Shown: piece after piece, positions 33,878 through 42,863 of the stretch
Numbering within the stretch: the first letter of the stretch is position 1
Layout of the letters: every line of letters begins with the position of its first letter
NCBI GenBank assembly: GCA_039198065.1
Contig: JBCCTU010000001.1
Location: 434,001-498,000 of the forward strand
Direction of reading: 5' to 3'
DNA: 64,000 nucleotides
Origin: CALHVX01 sp039198065
GTDB lineage: Bacteria > Pseudomonadota > Gammaproteobacteria > Pseudomonadales > Azotimanducaceae
Notes under the pieces: model-generated
The model's input: the letters and a program-made list of their open reading frames with translations, nothing else
What the model was told of the DNA's origin: nothing
Databases searched by the model: none
Made by a program: the position numbers and the translations under genes

Positions 33878-34281
33878 GATGCGGGCGTAAGCTGAATGGG
33901 CATGGCGTGATCGCGGCCACCGACCAGGGTGCCAATGTACTGGTCGCGCCAGCCGTATTTGTCTGCCATGGCCTGATTAACCGCTGAACGTTGCTCCGGT
34001 GCCGGCGTCGCCGTGTAGCGGCGCCGAATGCTGCCGCGGGTGACCCAGACCGTGTTGGCTTCGAGGAGCCCGGAGAACCAGCCCGAGGCTTCGCTACCAG
34101 CGCGGAGAAAAACGCCGTCCTCAAGGTCCACAATCCACAGGCGCGTTTCCTGTGCGGCGCCGGTGTCGTCAATGGTTTCCAAGACAACGACCTCACCGGA
34201 CTCGGCCGCGAACTGCTCAACCCCAAAAAGCGAAATCAGAGCAACGACCAACAGTACTGCACCGCGCTTCACCCACTTCAT
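33874..34281 (-). CDS. Membrane-anchored DUF2255-like (split-barrel) protein
   Basis: A 135-residue protein with an N-terminal signal anchor (RGAVLLVVALISLFGV). The domain that follows reads TRLWIVDLEDGVFLRAGSEA, then GLLEANTVWVTRGSIRRRYT and VNQAMADKYGWRDQYIG. This resembles the small flavin/deazaflavin-type split-barrel proteins (DUF2255 and relatives of pyridoxamine-phosphate oxidase). No catalytic residues can be named. Its stop overlaps the yceH start. Confidence in the gene is high, in the family moderate. Confidence 0.7.
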   Translation of the reverse strand: MKWVKRGAVLLVVALISLFGVEQFAAESGEVVVLETIDDTGAAQETRLWIVDLEDGVFLRAGSEASGWFSGLLEANTVWVTRGSIRRRYTATPAPEQRSAVNQAMADKYGWRDQYIGTLVGGRDHAMPIQLTPAS

Positions 34282-34318
34282 GTTCGCTCCTCGGTGTTCA
34301 TCCGCGGAGAAAGTAGCA

Positions 34319-34350
34319 CGAAACGAAAAAGGGCTCCCTGGGGAGCCCTT
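34319..34350 (-). terminator. Rho-independent terminator after the PEP-CTERM gene
   Basis: AAGGGCTCC (34329-34337) and GGAGCCCTT (34342-34350) form a 9-bp stem with a 4-nt loop. On the minus strand it is followed by TTTTTCGTTTCG. It ends leftward transcription from the PEP-CTERM gene before the DUF2255-like gene. Confidence 0.85.
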
Positions 34351-34458
34351 GCGACTTTCCGGATGCGTCCGGGAAGCCCGATTGCTCTGAGCGAAGTGCG
34401 TACCTCCAGGAGCTGTACGCGATCCGTCAGCAGCAGTCGCTGGTGTGGCGGGTAGACC

Positions 34459-35136
34459 TCAAGCTGCTAACCGGCGCCGAGCGGCGAGACCCAGCAGACC
34501 GAGGCCGAGCAGCGCCATGGAACCGGGTTCCGGCACTGGTGTCATGGAGAGGTTGGCGCGGTCGTACCACACCTGGCTCGCGAAGCTATAACCGGTCACG
34601 GCTTCACCGTCGTCGTCGTAGTCAAAGTCTGATCCACTGGCGATGTGGAGCCAAAGGCCAACGCTGTCCGGCCCAGCCATCATGCCGCGATAGTCACCGC
34701 CAATGTCTTCGGCGTTTATCGAACTGGCATCGATCGTGAAACTGATCTTGTTGCCTTCATAGTTCAGGGCATCGGTTTGAAGGTAGATGCCTGGCGTGTT
34801 GTAGCTGTTGGCGTTGTTGGCGCCGTTGTACACCATGGACGTGACGGTTCCGCGCGCAAAGTCCATGTACATAATGACAAGCTCATTGGTTTGAGCTTTC
34901 TTTGGATTCGGGCCGTCGTTCATGACCAGCCAGGCACTGTCTGCGTCGGCACCGGCGGCGTTAAAGGTCGTTTCCCAATACAACTGCTCGGCCGCTGTGT
35001 CCCAGGTCATATAGATCGATTCAAGCCAGTCTGTTTTTGAAGACTTGGCGTTTTCGTTGGTGTATTCGTATACGGGGGCAGCGAAGGACTGCGACGAGCA
35101 CATCAGTGCTAGCGCTGCTGCGAGGAATCTGAACAT
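34459..35136 (-). CDS. PEP-CTERM sorting-domain secreted protein
   Basis: A 225-residue exported protein. Residues 1-19 are a signal peptide (FLAAALALMCSSQSFA). The mature part is a beta-rich, Asn/Asp-rich domain without a recognised family. The C-terminus is a textbook PEP-CTERM tail: VPEPGSMALLGLGLLGLAA followed by RRR, the signal for the EpsH/XrtA exosortase system of exopolysaccharide-producing bacteria. No exosortase or EPS gene is in the window. ATG 35136 has AGGAG upstream. It lies downstream of the Ser/Thr kinase gene with 216 bp between and is closed by its own terminator, so it is probably separately transcribed. Confidence 0.9.
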   Translation of the reverse strand: MFRFLAAALALMCSSQSFAAPVYEYTNENAKSSKTDWLESIYMTWDTAAEQLYWETTFNAAGADADSAWLVMNDGPNPKKAQTNELVIMYMDFARGTVTSMVYNGANNANSYNTPGIYLQTDALNYEGNKISFTIDASSINAEDIGGDYRGMMAGPDSVGLWLHIASGSDFDYDDDGEAVTGYSFASQVWYDRANLSMTPVPEPGSMALLGLGLLGLAARRRLAA

Positions 35137-35352
35137 CGAAACTACTCCTGTCGATGAATGTTCGAACCGCAGCGTATAAACACACCCCGCATGCCGCTAT
35201 CGCGGCTCTGTAGGGCGCGTCGAAGCAACGTTCGATGACAGTAAGCGTGCGACTTACGATTGTGAGGGGCTCGCAACAAACCTATGCGAGTTGCGTGCTG
35301 ATGTAGCGCTAAACGGTGAGCCGCTTACAACTTCCGAGCGGGTGAGCAACGA

Positions 35353-37794
35353 TCAGTTGCTCTGTCGTTCCGCTCGTGCATCGGCAAGCCAGTTGCGTGT
35401 CATTGAAACCGTTCGATGCTGTTCGCCGAAGGCACTTACAAAATCGCGCTCGGCGTTCAAGAGCGCGGATTCCGCTTCGTCGTAGCGACCCAGTTTGATC
35501 AAGCAGAAACCCACGGCCGCCTCTGCATCGGGAATGAGCCAGTTGTCTGCGGCATAGAGCGCCCGATTGGCGATGAGTGCGTTTCGAAGATTGCGAAGTC
35601 CCGTCTCTACATCATCGGAAAGACAACGCGCGTAGCCGAGTTTCGCTTTGAACAGCGGCCAAGGCGGGTCTGTGGTTTTGTACTTTTCGTCAACGATCGC
35701 TTCTAGTGGCGCGAGCAGGGCAACGGCCGCCTCGGGCGTACCCTTTCCATTTAGAAGCACAGCAAGTCCGCTGCTCGCCCAGAGCACCCACTCGTGGTCC
35801 TGGCCAAGGGCCTCTGTCATTTCGGCAATCGTACTTCGGTATTCGTCTTCGGCCTCGTCCACACGACCAAGATTCGAGAGTACGGTGGCTCGATTAATGC
35901 GCGTACGAAACACGTTTGAGTCATCGGGCCCAGCGGCTTCAATCAACACGTCAATTGAGCGATCAATGGCTGTCAGCGCGCTCTCGACCTCACCGCTTTG
36001 CATGTAGGCGTTCGACAAGCCGTTATAGACTCGCGCCAGCGGAACTCGATCTTCATAGCTTCCGTTGCTAAACCGATCGATGAGCTCTATTCCAGCGTCG
36101 ATGGCCTCCTCCCAGCGACCAAGGCCTACGAGGGCGTCAACCTTAATGCTCGTAACGTGCGGCACGAGTGCATCGGGATCCCTGCCGTCCTGCAAGGTGT
36201 TGATCGCCCTGTTGGCTTCGGTGAGGGCTTGATCGAAGCGCGCAACGCCGAACAGGCTTTGCGCGACCATTGCCCGAACCTGTGCCTCGTTGCGCACGGC
36301 GCTCCGATCGCGGCTCATCAACGCCTGGGCTTCATTAATGTTCTTGAACACCATGTCGGTATTACCGCGACCCAGGTAGATGTTGCTCAGGGCGGCGTGG
36401 AGATACGCGCGGGCGCCATCGTCCATGTCGAGCTGGTCGGTCAGGTTGCTGCTCGCGAGTTCGAGCGCTTCATCGATGGTGCTGAGCGGTTGGAGTCCTT
36501 CCAGGGGATTGGCTCCGGCAAGCGTGCGTTCGAGAAAACCGACGGCTGCGTTGGCGGTCTGAATTTGCTGTTCTGCGAGCTGCCGCGATTGCTCGCTTTC
36601 AAAGAGCGCAAGGCTGGTGCCCGTCAGGGATGCGATTAGCGCCGTCAGTCCCAGGGTGCTTGCAACGACGGCGCGCCGGTGCCGCTGGACGAACCGTTTT
36701 AGGACGTACAGTCGGTCGTCGGCGCGCGCTGTGAGGGGTTCGCGCCGGAGGAAGCGGCGTAGATCCTCCGCCAGGCTTTGCACTGTAGGGTATCGACGCG
36801 AGAGATCTGGGTGCAGGGCAGTGAGGATGATCAGGTCTAGATCCGGGTCACCGGTTGCCGGTGCTTGCGGCGGCTCGTGGCTGATGATCTGGTGAATTTC
36901 GTACAACGTCTTGCCGCTGAGCTCCCGCGGTTTGGTGTTGGTAAGTATCTCCTGGAGTAGGACTCCGAGCGCGTATACATCGCTTGATACCGATGCCGGG
37001 CTGCCGTTGAGACACTCCGGTGCCGTATAGCTCGGGGTGATGGGCAGCCCGGCAAGCTGCGTTAGGCCCGCTGGCTCATCGACCAGCGTTTCGACGAGTT
37101 TTGCAACGCCGAAATCGAGGAGCTTCGGGGCGCCATCGCGGTTGATCAGAATGTTTTGCGGCTTGATGTCGCGATGGAGGACCAGTTGTGCATGGGCGTG
37201 CACCAGCGCGTCGCAGACCGCCAAAAACTGCTGCAGTACCTCGTCCCGGTCGGTTTCGGCGCGGTAGCCGAACGGTTCACCATCGACGAATTCCATAACC
37301 AGGTAGGGTTGGCCATTGATCTCACCGCCGTCGAGCAGTTGGGTTATGGCCGGGTGCTCCAGCCGCGCCATTACCTGCCTCTCCACCTCGAATCGTCCAC
37401 GTACCGAGGGTGCGCTGAAGGCCGATTGAATGAACTTGATGGCGACCGTCCGCTCGAACGCGCCGTCAGAACGCTCGGCTCGATAGACGCTTCCCATACC
37501 GCCAGCACCGATCAGATCAACGATCCGGTAGGGACCGACCTGCGGCGGCACTTGTATTGCTGGTAGAACTTCGGGTGCTGCCGCTGGCTGATCCAGGGTC
37601 AAATCTTCCGCGGCGTCGGACTCGAGCATGTCAGTAACACGGTCAAACAGCGCCTGATCTCCTGCGCAGCGATCGGCAAGTTGGGCAACCCGTTCATCTG
37701 CCGGCAGATCGACCACGGCTTCGAAAATTGCCAGGGCCCGGCGCGTAAGCCCGGGTCCGGTAGTCACTGTGTCTGCGTTGTCCGAATTCGTCAT
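35353..37794 (-). CDS. Membrane Ser/Thr protein kinase with TPR-rich sensor
   Basis: 813 residues. The N-terminal Hanks-type kinase domain (about 65-340) has the glycine loop GAGGMGSVYRAERSD, catalytic Lys in VAIKFIQ, HRDIKPQNI and the DFG motif (KLLDFGVAK). A membrane helix (VVASTLGLTALIASLTGTSL, about 375-395) is followed by a C-terminal part of about 400 residues with TPR-like helix pairs, for example LALASSNLTDQLDMDDGARA and AEDEYRSTIAEMTEALGQDH. The TPR part would be periplasmic by topology. The ECF sigma gene lies 3 bp upstream; such pairs are common in Gammaproteobacteria and suggest kinase-controlled sigma activity. Confidence 0.92.
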   Translation of the reverse strand: MTNSDNADTVTTGPGLTRRALAIFEAVVDLPADERVAQLADRCAGDQALFDRVTDMLESDAAEDLTLDQPAAAPEVLPAIQVPPQVGPYRIVDLIGAGGMGSVYRAERSDGAFERTVAIKFIQSAFSAPSVRGRFEVERQVMARLEHPAITQLLDGGEINGQPYLVMEFVDGEPFGYRAETDRDEVLQQFLAVCDALVHAHAQLVLHRDIKPQNILINRDGAPKLLDFGVAKLVETLVDEPAGLTQLAGLPITPSYTAPECLNGSPASVSSDVYALGVLLQEILTNTKPRELSGKTLYEIHQIISHEPPQAPATGDPDLDLIILTALHPDLSRRYPTVQSLAEDLRRFLRREPLTARADDRLYVLKRFVQRHRRAVVASTLGLTALIASLTGTSLALFESEQSRQLAEQQIQTANAAVGFLERTLAGANPLEGLQPLSTIDEALELASSNLTDQLDMDDGARAYLHAALSNIYLGRGNTDMVFKNINEAQALMSRDRSAVRNEAQVRAMVAQSLFGVARFDQALTEANRAINTLQDGRDPDALVPHVTSIKVDALVGLGRWEEAIDAGIELIDRFSNGSYEDRVPLARVYNGLSNAYMQSGEVESALTAIDRSIDVLIEAAGPDDSNVFRTRINRATVLSNLGRVDEAEDEYRSTIAEMTEALGQDHEWVLWASSGLAVLLNGKGTPEAAVALLAPLEAIVDEKYKTTDPPWPLFKAKLGYARCLSDDVETGLRNLRNALIANRALYAADNWLIPDAEAAVGFCLIKLGRYDEAESALLNAERDFVSAFGEQHRTVSMTRNWLADARAERQSN

Positions 37795-37797
37795 CGG

Positions 37798-38355
37798 TTA
37801 GCGAGCCGGTGCGGGCCCTTGCTGCAATTCGCTCAGCAGCCAGGCCCGCGCGGTTCGCCAGCGTCGTTTGACGGTGCTCTCGGACTGATCCAGTACGCTG
37901 CCGATCTCCTCGGTGCTCAGCCCACCGAAAAACTTCATTTCAACGATCTGGGACAGTTCCGGTTCTACGGCGGCGAGATCGTTGAGCGCGGAGTCGAGTA
38001 CTTCGAGATCAAGGTTCTGATCTGCCGGCAGGAGGTGATTGGTTTGCAACGTTACTTCACCGCCGCTGCGTTTCTGTGAGCGCTGGTTGCGATACAGGTC
38101 GATCAGTACCTGACGCATGATTCGTGACGAAAGCGCCAGAAAATGCGCGCGGTTCTGCCAGTCGATGCGATCAATGCGGATCAGCCGCATGTAGGCTTCA
38201 TTGACCAGCTCGGTCGGCTGCAGCGCGATTGCTTCCTGGGCCAGCATGCTGCGGGCGCGGCTCTTGAGCTGATCGTAGAGGAGCGCGACGAGGGCATCAC
38301 GAGCCTCTGCGTCACCGCCCTGCCAGGCTGCCAGCAATGCTGTTGGATCGTTCAC
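37798..38355 (-). CDS. ECF sigma factor of the kinase-linked (TIGR02999-like) group
   Basis: A 185-residue sigma factor. Region 2 is LVALLYDQLKSRARSMLAQE, ALQPTELVNEAYMRLIRID and FLALSSRIMRQVLIDLYRNQ; region 4 is IVEMKFFGGLSTEEIGSVL then QSESTVKRRWRTARAWL. The PTELVNEAY and HFLALSSRIMRQVLID motifs are typical of the TIGR02999 group, which is regularly encoded beside a Ser/Thr kinase rather than an anti-sigma factor. The kinase gene starts 3 bp after its stop, so the two form an operon. No anti-sigma gene is present, consistent with control by phosphorylation (inference). Confidence 0.92.
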   Translation of the reverse strand: MNDPTALLAAWQGGDAEARDALVALLYDQLKSRARSMLAQEAIALQPTELVNEAYMRLIRIDRIDWQNRAHFLALSSRIMRQVLIDLYRNQRSQKRSGGEVTLQTNHLLPADQNLDLEVLDSALNDLAAVEPELSQIVEMKFFGGLSTEEIGSVLDQSESTVKRRWRTARAWLLSELQQGPAPAR

Positions 38356-38484
38356 GGGAAATCGCTAGTTGGGTTGTCCGAACGGTCGGCGGATAGCTCT
38401 GCGTAGTTTGGAGAACAAACGGGTTCCGTATGCGAAGGCAGACGCCGGCGTTGTAACCGGATTGTTGCACGGTCAGGGCGCTGA

Positions 38485-39843
38485 TCAGCGCCACATGCCA
38501 AGCCGCAGCGCGGCGGCCGTTATGCCGCCGTAGACCACCATGCCCGCCGCTATGCAGCCGAAAATCAGGGTCATTGATGCGTCAAGCTGCTCTGCCAGCA
38601 AGATGCCACCGCCTACGGCGATCGCGAACCTGAGTACGGTGGCGACAATGGGCCAGCCAACCCGGCCAGCACCCTGACTGCCGAAGTAGAGCACCAGTCC
38701 AATTCCCTGGAACAGGAACGCCGGTCCGCAGATTCGGAGATAGCTCACTGCTGCATCGAGAGTTGCCTGATCCTGAGCGAAGGGTCCGGCCCAGAGCTCG
38801 GGCCAGATCGCCAATGACCCTCCGACCGTACCGGTCAGCGTTGCGGCGCAGGCAACGCCCAGCCAGCCGATTCGATGGGCCCGTTCGATCTGTCCCGCGC
38901 CCAGGTTCGTGCCCACCAGCGCGTTCAGCGCGACGCCGATACCGAACATCATGGGGATGAGCAGGAACTCGATCCGCGAGCCGATCCCGTAGCCGGCGAG
39001 TGCAGCGACACCTTCGCGTTCAACCAGATAGTTGATTCCCGAGATGGTAGCCACCGTGAAGACGGGCGACAGAATCGACGGCAGCCCGACGCTGAGAATT
39101 CGAGCTACCAGGTCGGCACGCCATCCGGCTGTGGCTAAGCTGAGGGGAACTAAGCTGCGGCTGCCGCGGAAGCCCGCCAGCAGAACCACGACAGAGAGCG
39201 TGGCAATGACAAGGAAAGAGGCGATCGCGCCCTCAACGCCCAGCTCCGGGGCGCCACCCCAGCCCAGAATGAAGGCGCCGGAGAGGGGAATCTGCAGCAG
39301 CGCGCCGCCGATCATGACCAGCGCCGGTAAGCGCATGTTGCCCGTACCCCGATGGCAGGCGCTGAGCACCGCCATGCACCACAACAGGGGCGCGCCGAAA
39401 AACAGCAGCCGAGCGTAGTTGGTCGCGGCGTCGAACACCTGAGGGTCATCGGTCATGGTTCGTAGCACGGGCAGCGTGAGCAGATTACCCACTACTGCGA
39501 AAAACACCCCGGCAGCGACGGCCAAGGCTATGGCGTTCCAGATCAGACGCTCGGCGGCGTTGCGGTCATCACTGCCGAGGGCTCGGGCGATGGCGCTGGT
39601 GACTGCGCCGCCAAGTGCACCGTTGGCCATCATCTGCATGAGCATCAGCCAGGGGAAAACCAGTGCTATGGCGGCCAGCGCCGTCGTGCCGCGCTGACCG
39701 ATAAACCAGGTCTCCGCAATGCTCACGAGGGCCTGAACGAGAAACGCCATTACGTTCGGGCTCGCCAACCGCAGCAGCAGCGGCAAGGGGGGATCGTTCA
39801 GTAACGCCTGCGTGCGTGATTGGGTGGGCGCAGATTGGCTCAT
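38485..39843 (-). CDS. MATE family multidrug/cation antiporter
   Basis: A 452-residue transporter with about 12 membrane helices. It shows the two-fold MATE layout: the first half begins PLPLLLRLASPNVMAFLVQA and contains WFIGQRGTTALAAIALVFP, the second half AGYGIGSRIEFLLIPMMFGI and NALVGTNLGAGQIERAHRIG, with the conserved G-N-x-G-A motif. Such proteins export cationic drugs, dyes or metabolites using Na+ or H+ gradients; substrate unknown. It is divergent from the Tet-type MFS transporter with about 100 bp between. Confidence 0.92.
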   Translation of the reverse strand: MSQSAPTQSRTQALLNDPPLPLLLRLASPNVMAFLVQALVSIAETWFIGQRGTTALAAIALVFPWLMLMQMMANGALGGAVTSAIARALGSDDRNAAERLIWNAIALAVAAGVFFAVVGNLLTLPVLRTMTDDPQVFDAATNYARLLFFGAPLLWCMAVLSACHRGTGNMRLPALVMIGGALLQIPLSGAFILGWGGAPELGVEGAIASFLVIATLSVVVLLAGFRGSRSLVPLSLATAGWRADLVARILSVGLPSILSPVFTVATISGINYLVEREGVAALAGYGIGSRIEFLLIPMMFGIGVALNALVGTNLGAGQIERAHRIGWLGVACAATLTGTVGGSLAIWPELWAGPFAQDQATLDAAVSYLRICGPAFLFQGIGLVLYFGSQGAGRVGWPIVATVLRFAIAVGGGILLAEQLDASMTLIFGCIAAGMVVYGGITAAALRLGMWR

Positions 39844-39948
39844 GGAGCTAGCGTAGCCGATTCGGTGGTGCTGATGCCGTTAATCCGGGCTAGGCGAAAG
39901 CCCCTCAAAGTCCCAAACTAGGTATCTGCTCAAGTCACCGGCTTTCGG

Positions 39949-41199
39949 ATGCAGTCCCCGCGCCACGCTGTCCCTTTCGTTTTCGTTACCGTCCTGCTCG
40001 ACATGATCGGTTTCGGCATTGTTATGCCCGTGCTCCCGGATCTGATTATCGAGATCACGGGCAAACCCTTGGCGAGCGCTGCGGCGCTGAATGGTTATCT
40101 GCTGACGGTTTACGCGCTGCTGCAGTTTCTCTTTGCTCCGTTGCTCGGATCGCTTTCCGATCGCTATGGCAGGCGACCGGTGCTGCTCGTTTCTCTGGCT
40201 GCGTACGCCGTGAATTTTCTCCTTGCCGGGCTTGCCACCACGCTGGCTTGGCTGGTTATCGGCCGGATGCTGACTGGCGTTGCCGGTGCAACACACGCGA
40301 CCGCGCATGCGGTCATTGCCGATGTAACGGAGCCGGAGAAACGGGCGCAGAACTTTGGCCTGTTGGGCATGGCCCTAGGGCTCGGCTTCATCTTCGGCCC
40401 GGGAATCGGTGGGCTCATCGGAGAGTTCGGTCCGCGAGCCCCGTTCTATGCTGCTGCTGCGCTGGCACTAGCCAACTGCGTTTACGGTTACGTCGCGGTT
40501 CCGGAAACGCTGCCGCTGGAGCAACGACGGCCGCTCGAGGCAAAGCGCGCCAACCCCTTTGGTGCCGTGGCGCGTATCTCGCGCTTTCCGGCCCTGTTTG
40601 GGCTGGCCATCGTGATGCTCATTCACAACCTAGGGCATCACGTGTATCCGAGTATCTGGGCGTTTTTCGGTCAAGAGCGCTTTGACTGGGGATCGCGGGA
40701 AGTCGGGCTATCCCTGACGCTGGTCGGGACCATGATGGCCTTATCGCAAGGCTTGTTGATCCGCCTCGTTATGCCGCGGCTCGGCAGTGCGCGAACGGCG
40801 ATGCTGGGTTTCTTCGCGGCACTGCTTGCCTACAGCGGGTTTGCCATCGTCGAAACCGTTCCCGTGCTCGCCGCGCTCATACTGTTGTCGGCGGTCGGCA
40901 ACCTGCTTGGGCCCTCGGTGCAGAGCATCATGTCGAATCAGGTGCCGCAAAACGAACAGGGCGAACTGCAGGGCGTGCTGGCGAGTTTGGGTAGTCTCAG
41001 TGCGATTGTCGGTCCGCTGCTTATGACGCAACTGTTCGCGGCGTTTACCGATAACACCGGCCTGTATCTACCGGGCGCTCCCTTCGTCGCCTCGGCCCTA
41101 CTGACCGCACTCGCCTTAGGTCTCTTCGTTCGCCACTGCTGGCACGAGATTGTTCGAGGGCCCACGCCGAGCGTGGTTGAAAACCAGAGTGCGGGGTAG
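39949..41199 (+). CDS. MFS efflux transporter, TCR/Tet (TetA-like) family
   Basis: A 416-residue major facilitator with 12 helices. The first helix (FVFVTVLLDMIGFGIVMPVL) with its conserved Asp, motif A (GSLSDRYGRRPVLLVSL) after helix 2, and MALGLGFIFGPGIGGLIGEFG (motif C) mark the proton-driven TCR/Tet antiporters. Many chromosomal members of this family do not give tetracycline resistance, and no TetR repressor is adjacent. It is divergent from the MATE gene, so the intergenic 105 bp hold two promoters. Confidence 0.9.
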   Translation: MQSPRHAVPFVFVTVLLDMIGFGIVMPVLPDLIIEITGKPLASAAALNGYLLTVYALLQFLFAPLLGSLSDRYGRRPVLLVSLAAYAVNFLLAGLATTLAWLVIGRMLTGVAGATHATAHAVIADVTEPEKRAQNFGLLGMALGLGFIFGPGIGGLIGEFGPRAPFYAAAALALANCVYGYVAVPETLPLEQRRPLEAKRANPFGAVARISRFPALFGLAIVMLIHNLGHHVYPSIWAFFGQERFDWGSREVGLSLTLVGTMMALSQGLLIRLVMPRLGSARTAMLGFFAALLAYSGFAIVETVPVLAALILLSAVGNLLGPSVQSIMSNQVPQNEQGELQGVLASLGSLSAIVGPLLMTQLFAAFTDNTGLYLPGAPFVASALLTALALGLFVRHCWHEIVRGPTPSVVENQSAG

Positions 41200-41256
41200 G
41201 AGCAGTCTCAGGGCAAAGCGTGCTCAGTCGTTAGTAGAAGCGAGGTTGCACGCGAA

Positions 41257-42807
41257 TCAGCCCGGATTCCCCGCTTTTTCCCGCAGCGCGGCAAGATTGG
41301 CTTCGTGGGCGTCGCGATCGATGCGGTACAGTCTCAGGCAGGCAATCATCAACATCCACACAATGAAAACCGATGGCGCGTAGTACATGCCGAGGCGGAA
41401 GAGCGTGTCCTCCGAAACCTCACCGGGCGCAGCCCCCGGCGGGAACTGCGCCAGGGTCAAAATCACCGTTGCCGAGACGACACCAAAACCCTGAACGAAC
41501 TTGCGGCTGAAGGTGATGGCGGCGAAGAATGTGCCTTCGGATCGGCGGCCGGTACGCAGCTCACTCTGCTCCACGATGTCCGCAATCATCGATGCGGTCA
41601 GGATCTGAAAGACGATGATCAGCGCAACATCGATGACGCTCATTACGCAAACGACCGGAAAGAGCGCCGGGCTTCCGTTCTCGGGCATCAGACCTATGAG
41701 ACGGAGAAAAATAGGAAGCGGCGCGGTAGTAAAGGCAAAGATGCCGATGAGGATAGCGCCCTTTTTCTTGCCCAACCGCATTGATACCTGCGGGGCAAGG
41801 AAGAACGCCATGACCGCGGACAGGAATACGGAGGTTGTGAGCAGGCTAATCTCCTGGTTTGTAAACCCCCAGAAGAACGAATTGATGTAGTAGTTCAGGC
41901 CCGCGGCGAGCCCCGTCGCTACGGCACCACAGAGGGCGGCCAGGAACAGCGCCAGGAACGAGCGGTTGGCAAGGGTTTCCACCAGTTCACCGAAGACGGT
42001 TTTTAGTGTCATCGGGCGTTTCGGTGGAGGCGAGCGCAGATAGGGGATGAAGCTGTGCGTTCCCAGCGCTGAGATCATAATGGCGGTGAAGATGACGCTC
42101 GCCGCAATCACACCATAGCGGCTGAATCCTTCGAGGTTGAAAAAGCCGTTGCTGATCGTCTCGGTCGGGACCAGCAGAAACGCGAGGGCGAAGGCCACCA
42201 TCGCGAGACCGCCGGTCCAGCCGAAAAAGTAGCGGAAGCTCAGGATCTGCGTGCGTTCGTCGTAGTCATCGGTCAGCTCTGCAACCAACGCCGAGCTCGG
42301 CACTTCGTAGAGTGTGATGAGCGCTCGGATCGCGACGGCGAGCACGAGTAGATACAGGAACAGGTCATTACCGCGGAGATCCGCTGGTGGGTTCCACAGC
42401 AGGTAGTAGCTCAGGGCGACAGGAAGGGCGGCGAAGTACATGAACGGATGACGCCGGCCCCAGCGCGTTCGAAGGTTATCGGAGGCGTAGCCAATGATCG
42501 GGTCGGTAACGGCGTCTAGCATGAGTGCGATGAGCAGCGCTGCACCTACGACACTTGCGTCGGCACCGAGCACCTGGCTGTAAAAAATGAGCAGCAGGTA
42601 ATCGAAGCCGTTGTTTTTGACTCCGTAGGCAACGGAACCAAAACCGTAGGCAACCCGCGTTGGGAGGCCCGGGTTTATGCGTTGCGGTACGCGTGTCGCC
42701 GATGGGGACGCATCGGCGACCGCAGCTCCTGCGCGGGTTACACGCGAGTCGTCAGCGCCTGACCCCGTTCGTGATTCCGCCCCTGACTCAGCTGCTGATT
42801 CCTCCAT
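41257..42807 (-). CDS. MFS transporter, GPH (glycoside-pentoside-hexuronide:cation symporter) type
   Basis: A 516-residue transporter with 12 predicted helices. The N-terminal RVAYGFGSVAYGVKNNGFDY and ALMLDAVTDPIIGYASDNLR (containing the conserved Asp-Pro) followed by RTRWGRRHPFMYFAALPVA are characteristic of the GPH/MelB group, as is EVPSSALVAELTDDYDERTQ. The substrate is probably a sugar or glycoside, but no catabolic genes are near. The first 46 residues are a Ser/Ala/Glu-rich tail (AESGAESRTGSGADDS) not seen in most members; a later start is possible. Confidence 0.85.
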   Translation of the reverse strand: MEESAAESGAESRTGSGADDSRVTRAGAAVADASPSATRVPQRINPGLPTRVAYGFGSVAYGVKNNGFDYLLLIFYSQVLGADASVVGAALLIALMLDAVTDPIIGYASDNLRTRWGRRHPFMYFAALPVALSYYLLWNPPADLRGNDLFLYLLVLAVAIRALITLYEVPSSALVAELTDDYDERTQILSFRYFFGWTGGLAMVAFALAFLLVPTETISNGFFNLEGFSRYGVIAASVIFTAIMISALGTHSFIPYLRSPPPKRPMTLKTVFGELVETLANRSFLALFLAALCGAVATGLAAGLNYYINSFFWGFTNQEISLLTTSVFLSAVMAFFLAPQVSMRLGKKKGAILIGIFAFTTAPLPIFLRLIGLMPENGSPALFPVVCVMSVIDVALIIVFQILTASMIADIVEQSELRTGRRSEGTFFAAITFSRKFVQGFGVVSATVILTLAQFPPGAAPGEVSEDTLFRLGMYYAPSVFIVWMLMIACLRLYRIDRDAHEANLAALREKAGNPG

Positions 42808-42863
42808 AGCATTCCCACCCTACAACCCCTTAACTCAAGTATTGATCCACGCTCTTCGGACGA

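Noticed and set aside
39949..41199. Acquired tetracycline resistance gene
   Set aside because: Base composition equals that of neighbours, no tetR repressor or mobile element is adjacent, and chromosomal TCR-family transporters are common.
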